Assembly (NCBI GenBank): GCA_963422745.1
Contig: OY730477.1
Coordinates: forward strand, 868,001 to 932,000
DNA length: 64,000 nucleotides
Origin: G963422745 sp963422745
Lineage (GTDB): Bacteria > Actinomycetota > Acidimicrobiia > Acidimicrobiales > Aldehydirespiratoraceae
Reading direction: 5' to 3'
Shown: positions 60,963 to 64,000 of the stretch, piece by piece
Position numbering within the stretch: position 1 is the first letter of the stretch
How the letters are laid out: each line of letters begins with the position of its first letter
Position numbers and translations under genes: made by a program
Notes under the pieces: model-generated
Seen by the model: the letters and a program-made list of their open reading frames with translations, nothing else
The model's database searches: none
What the model was told of the DNA's origin: nothing

Positions 60963-62111
60963 GTGAACCTTGATCCCGAGCCTCGCCATGTTGAGTTCCG
61001 CCACGAATGTCGTGAATGGCTCAATACCCACAAACCCACCGTGCCCATTGCGTCAATGGACACCCTTGAGGGCTTTGAGGAGCATCGCCGATGGGAAAGG
61101 GTGCTCTTTGACGGAGGCTGGTCCGTACCAGCATGGCCGACCCGCTACGGCGGACGCGACTGTGACCTCATCGAGTGGCTGATCTACGAGGAGGAGTACT
61201 GGGGTTCGGGCGCGCCCGGGCGGGTGGCCGCCAACGGCCTTAGCCTCCTCGCCCCCACGATCTTCAACTTTGGTACCAGCCGTCAGCAGGACCTCTTTCT
61301 GCCTCCCATGGCTTCGGGCGAACACATATGGGCTCAGGGATGGAGCGAACCCGACGCTGGCTCGGACCTGGCGGCTATCAAGACCACCGCCATTCGCGAT
61401 GGCGATCACTATGTGGTCAACGGACAGAAGACTTGGTGCTCCCGCGGTGCCTTCGCCGATTGGATCTTCTGCCTCGTGCGAACCGATTCCGATTCGCGGC
61501 GCCATGACGGGCTTACCTACCTGCTCGTTCCCGCTGATACCGAGGGCCTTGAGAGGCGTACGATCGGGCGGTTGGACGGGGTGCCCGGATTCGCCGAGTT
61601 GTTCTTCAACGACTGCCGCGTGTCGGTTGACAATGTCGTGGGCGGCGAAGGCAGGGGATGGAAGGTGGCGATGGCAACCGCAGGATCTGAGCGTGGTCTC
61701 AGCCTGCGCAGCCCGGGCCGGTTCATGGCTGCAGCCGAACGCCTGACAGCCATGGTGCGTGACATGGTTGACCGCGGCGAAGCCGTCGATCCGACACTGC
61801 GTGACGAGGTCGCCAACATCTGGATCCGTACACAGGCCTACCGCTGGCAGACCTACCTGCTGGCAGCCGGGTTGATGGACGGCGCCGAGATCGGTCCCGA
61901 AGCCAGCCTCGGCAAGGTGTTTTGGTCCGAACTTGACCTTGAGTTGCACGCAACCGCGCTTCGTCTGCTCGGTGAGACCGCCGAAGTTGCTAACGGCAAT
62001 GACTGGCTTGACGGCTATGTGTTCGCCTTGGCTGGCCCGATCTATGCCGGAACCAATGAAATCCAGCGCAATATCGTCGCCGAACGTGTGCTCGGCCTGC
62101 CGAGGCGGTGA
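60963..62111 (+). CDS. Acyl-CoA dehydrogenase, FadE alpha-type subunit
   Basis: This 382-residue acyl-CoA dehydrogenase starts at GTG 60963 (VNLDPEPRHVEFRHECREWL); the frame is open upstream inside ipdB. PTRYGGRDCDLIEWLIYEEEY, WAQGWSEPDAGSDLAAIKTTA, VVNGQKTWCSRGAFADW, RGLSLRSPGRF and YAGTNEIQRNIVAERVLGLPR are family blocks; the last carries FAD contacts. In steroid degradation such proteins (FadE31/32/33-like) act as alpha2beta2 heteromers, and the next gene overlaps this one by four bases. Confidence 0.9.
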   Translation: MNLDPEPRHVEFRHECREWLNTHKPTVPIASMDTLEGFEEHRRWERVLFDGGWSVPAWPTRYGGRDCDLIEWLIYEEEYWGSGAPGRVAANGLSLLAPTIFNFGTSRQQDLFLPPMASGEHIWAQGWSEPDAGSDLAAIKTTAIRDGDHYVVNGQKTWCSRGAFADWIFCLVRTDSDSRRHDGLTYLLVPADTEGLERRTIGRLDGVPGFAELFFNDCRVSVDNVVGGEGRGWKVAMATAGSERGLSLRSPGRFMAAAERLTAMVRDMVDRGEAVDPTLRDEVANIWIRTQAYRWQTYLLAAGLMDGAEIGPEASLGKVFWSELDLELHATALRLLGETAEVANGNDWLDGYVFALAGPIYAGTNEIQRNIVAERVLGLPRR

Positions 62112-63100
62112 CCGCGGTGCGTTTCGCTTTCACCGATGAACAGGCCATGTTTCGCGACACGATCCGCGATCTGTTCGCTGATCTGTGTCCACCCGAAGCG
62201 GTGAGGGCATATACCCAAGGCGATGCCCGCCGGGTAGAGGGCCTTTGGGCGGCCTTGGCCGAGATTGGGGTGCTCGCGGCTCTGGCACCACGAGACTCTG
62301 GTGGTCTCGGAATGAACGAGGTTGATCTCATACGAATACTTGAGGAGGCTGGATACGCTGCCGTGCCCGAGCCGTTGATGGAGCATGCCGCTGTTGCAGT
62401 GCCAGCCTTGGCTTCGGCTGGAAGCGACCTGCTGGAACCGGCCCTTACGGGCCAATCGACGGTGACCTGCGCGCTTGAAACGGGTCCTGTAGTGGCTGGC
62501 TTGGTTGTTGACGCGATCGTCGCGCAGGTCGGTGACGACCTCCTTGCAGCAGTCACATCCTGGGATGCTGCGCCGCTTAGCTCAATCGACGGTTCCCGTC
62601 GTCTCGGCGAGGTCACTTTCGACGGGTCTGCACCGCTGATCGGAGCCGATGCCGTGCTGGCCTCGGATCGGGCCGTGCTTGGAACTGCGGCGCAGTGCAT
62701 CGGTGTAGCCCGCCGCCTACTGGATGCCACAGTTGAGTTCACCACACAGCGGCACCAGTTCGGCAAACCCGTCGGGAGTTATCAGGCGGTCAAGCATCAC
62801 CTCGCCGATGTACGAATTGGAATCGAGTTCGCGGCACCCCTGGTATATCGGGCTGCGTGGTCGGTGTCGCGACCGACGCTCGGCGCTGACACACGTGGCC
62901 GTGATGTGTCAATGGCCAAGGCAGCAGCATCCGACGCGGTCGATCGAGCCTGTCGCGGTGCCCTGCAATGCCACGGTGCTATCGGATACACCTACGAGTA
63001 TGACTTACAGTTGTGGCTCAAGCGTGGCTGGGTGCTGTCGGCCGCCTACGGAGATGCACGTCGCCACCGCAAACGGGTAGCCGAATCCCTGGGAATCTGA
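62108..63100 (+). CDS. Acyl-CoA dehydrogenase, FadE beta-type subunit
   Basis: The 330-residue product begins at GTG 62108, overlapping the previous stop (GTGA), so translation is coupled. It is shorter than a stand-alone dehydrogenase. It has DEQAMFRDTIRDLFADLCPPEAVRAY, LAALAPRDSGGLGMNEVDLIRILEEAGYAAVPEPLMEH and FTTQRHQFGKPVGSYQAVKHHLADV, ending LQCHGAIGYTYEYDLQLWLKRGW. That last segment and the pairing are typical of the beta subunit of heteromeric steroid-type acyl-CoA dehydrogenases. Its partner is the preceding gene. Confidence 0.9.
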   Translation: MTAVRFAFTDEQAMFRDTIRDLFADLCPPEAVRAYTQGDARRVEGLWAALAEIGVLAALAPRDSGGLGMNEVDLIRILEEAGYAAVPEPLMEHAAVAVPALASAGSDLLEPALTGQSTVTCALETGPVVAGLVVDAIVAQVGDDLLAAVTSWDAAPLSSIDGSRRLGEVTFDGSAPLIGADAVLASDRAVLGTAAQCIGVARRLLDATVEFTTQRHQFGKPVGSYQAVKHHLADVRIGIEFAAPLVYRAAWSVSRPTLGADTRGRDVSMAKAAASDAVDRACRGALQCHGAIGYTYEYDLQLWLKRGWVLSAAYGDARRHRKRVAESLGI

Positions 63101-63251
63101 TTGATCTCCTCAGAACCTGATTGATCTACGGATAGCTGCCGGTTCCGGAGCGACAAACTACAAGCTGTCAGACGATCTACAAGCTGTCATCAAGAGTCAT
63201 TTCCAATCGATGCCCGCGTTGCGGGGGTAGGTTTGGCGTACACTTCCAGCC

Positions 63252-63782
63252 ATGTCTGGGGCCGGTGTGGTCACGTTTGCGTGTACCGGCAACGCCGCCC
63301 GGTCCGTAATGGCGGCCTGTCTACTCAGAGACCGGCTCGGCGACGATGCTGCATTGGAAGTGCACAGCGCTGGCACACTGGTCCTACCAAACTTGCCGAT
63401 GAGCCTGCGCACCCGCACCGCATTGCACCGCCACGGACTGAGCGATCCGTGGCACAGAAGCCGCCAACTCGGACCTGTTGACGCCGAACGCAGCAGCCTC
63501 ATATTGGTGATGGAAGCGGCCCATGTCGCATGGGTTCGCCGGGAACTGCCCGAGGCTGTGCCGATCACCGGCACGCTCAGAGGTGTGGTCCGTGAGCTGC
63601 CGAACATAACAGGTGCCGACCTCAATGCCCGTGTGGCGGAACTACGCCTAGCCGACAAGAAAGTTCAGCCCTGCGAGGAGGTCCGCGATCCCGCCGGTGG
63701 CGAACAACCAAGCTTTGATGCTTGCATTGACGAGCTGGCCGAGTTGATCGACGAACTCGCTATTGCCTTGAGACCCCGATGA
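63252..63782 (+). CDS. Low-molecular-weight protein tyrosine phosphatase-fold protein
   Basis: This 176-residue protein has the C-x5-R phosphate loop at Cys11-Arg17 (FACTGNAARS) and the acid aspartate in RDPAGG (Asp146), so it is likely active. The usual second cysteine of VCxGNICRS is replaced by alanine. Substrates could be tyrosine-phosphorylated regulators, or arsenate in the related reductases. ATG 63252 is the start. Its stop overlaps the azlC start (ATGA). Confidence 0.87.
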   Translation: MSGAGVVTFACTGNAARSVMAACLLRDRLGDDAALEVHSAGTLVLPNLPMSLRTRTALHRHGLSDPWHRSRQLGPVDAERSSLILVMEAAHVAWVRRELPEAVPITGTLRGVVRELPNITGADLNARVAELRLADKKVQPCEEVRDPAGGEQPSFDACIDELAELIDELAIALRPR

Positions 63783-63814
63783 TTCGCCGGATCCCGATGA
63801 TTCGCCGGATCCCG
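63779..63814. repeat. 18-bp tandem duplication of the azlC start
   Basis: ATGATTCGCCGGATCCCG occurs at 63779 and again at 63797. It adds six residues in frame and gives two identical start codons. Confidence 0.92.
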
Positions 63815-64000
63815 GCTATGGCGGCCCATCGCAGTGAAGGCTTGCTGCTCGCCGTAGCGGTCGGGGTGGTCGCACTCACATTCGGCGTGCTCGCCGTTGC
63901 CGCAGGACTCACCCTGGCGCAGGTTGCGGTGATGTCGGCGCTTGTGTTTACCGGCGCAAGTCAGTTCGCAGCGGTGAGCGTCACAGCAGGAGACGGCTCA
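63779..64000 (+). CDS. azlC: AzlC-family branched-chain amino-acid exporter (N-terminal part)
   Basis: The frame starts at ATG 63779, overlapping the phosphatase stop, and runs off the window. After MIRRIPMIRRIPAMAAHRSEG comes a membrane helix (LLLAVAVGVVALTFGVLAVAAG) and VMSALVFTGASQFAAVSV, the opening of AzlC permeases that export branched-chain amino acids with AzlD. The first 18 bases of the gene are duplicated in frame, doubling the start codon; ATG 63797 or a later ATG at 63818 may be the original start. Confidence 0.85.
   Translation, partial: MIRRIPMIRRIPAMAAHRSEGLLLAVAVGVVALTFGVLAVAAGLTLAQVAVMSALVFTGASQFAAVSVTAGDGS

Noticed and set aside
1..64000. tRNA, rRNA, transposase, integrase or phage genes
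   Set aside because: I looked for T-loop/acceptor patterns and for recombinase or transposase motifs among the open frames and found none I could support.

Overview
This 64 kb window looks like chromosome of a high-GC, aerobic, heterotrophic actinobacterium. The pointers are S-(hydroxymethyl)mycothiol dehydrogenase and inositol-phosphate synthase (mycothiol chemistry), an F420-type LLM oxidoreductase, a PstSCAB-PhoU block with 11-bp-spaced GTTnACC boxes, an actinobacterial IpdA/IpdB pair for steroid ring opening, and many MaoC, SDR, acyl-CoA dehydrogenase, CoA-transferase and thiolase genes. GTG and TTG starts and ATGA/GTGA overlaps are frequent. A class Acidimicrobiia origin is my inference; no rRNA or tRNA gene was seen to settle it.

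Layout. 1-2.8 kb: thiolase end and a fused double CoA-transferase. 2.8-4.35 kb: a nucleotidyltransferase pair resembling a toxin-antitoxin module, then a repeat array. 4.35-9.6 kb: inositol-phosphate synthase, MaoC hydratase, an unknown alpha+beta protein, a secreted alpha/beta-hydrolase and an SDR. 10-15.3 kb: pstS-pstC-pstA-pstB-phoU. 15.4-17 kb: Nudix and tag. 17.1-23 kb: epimerase-like protein, acyl-CoA synthetase, flavin acyl-CoA-dehydrogenase-like protein, thiolase-like protein. 23.3-28 kb: formaldehyde detoxification pair, RHH regulator plus SPFH protein, LLM oxidoreductase. 28.4-34 kb: an exopolyphosphatase/hydrolase fusion, VIT-type transporter, hydrolase, cation-efflux protein. 34.3-41.2 kb: MaoC, methionine aminopeptidase, DUF3048 protein, nucleoside hydrolase-ribokinase pair, 2-hydroxyacid dehydrogenase. 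41.4-46 kb: NfeD-flotillin, TetR, two SDRs. 46.2-52.4 kb: a complete peptide-type ABC importer. 52.5-57 kb: MBL hydrolase and a sulfite/nitrite reductase-siroheme operon. 58-63.1 kb: SDR divergent from ipdA-ipdB-two acyl-CoA dehydrogenases. The end holds a low-molecular-weight phosphatase and the start of azlC.

The most striking feature is the intergenic DNA. Nearly every long intergenic gap holds a locus-specific repeat array. At seven loci the pitch is close to 66 bp, and at three of them it resolves into about 36 nt constant plus 30 nt variable, the geometry of a CRISPR array. However, each locus has a different repeat, several repeats begin inside the stop or start codon of the neighbouring gene, and no cas gene is present. 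Other arrays are whole-unit tandem duplications of 15-18, 39, 58-62, 76, 100 and 156-163 bp. Some copy gene ends, such as the triplicated pstA/pstB junction and the duplicated tag 3' end. Some lie in frame inside genes. I regard this set of fixed-pitch, gene-end-anchored arrays as the best candidate for something undescribed.
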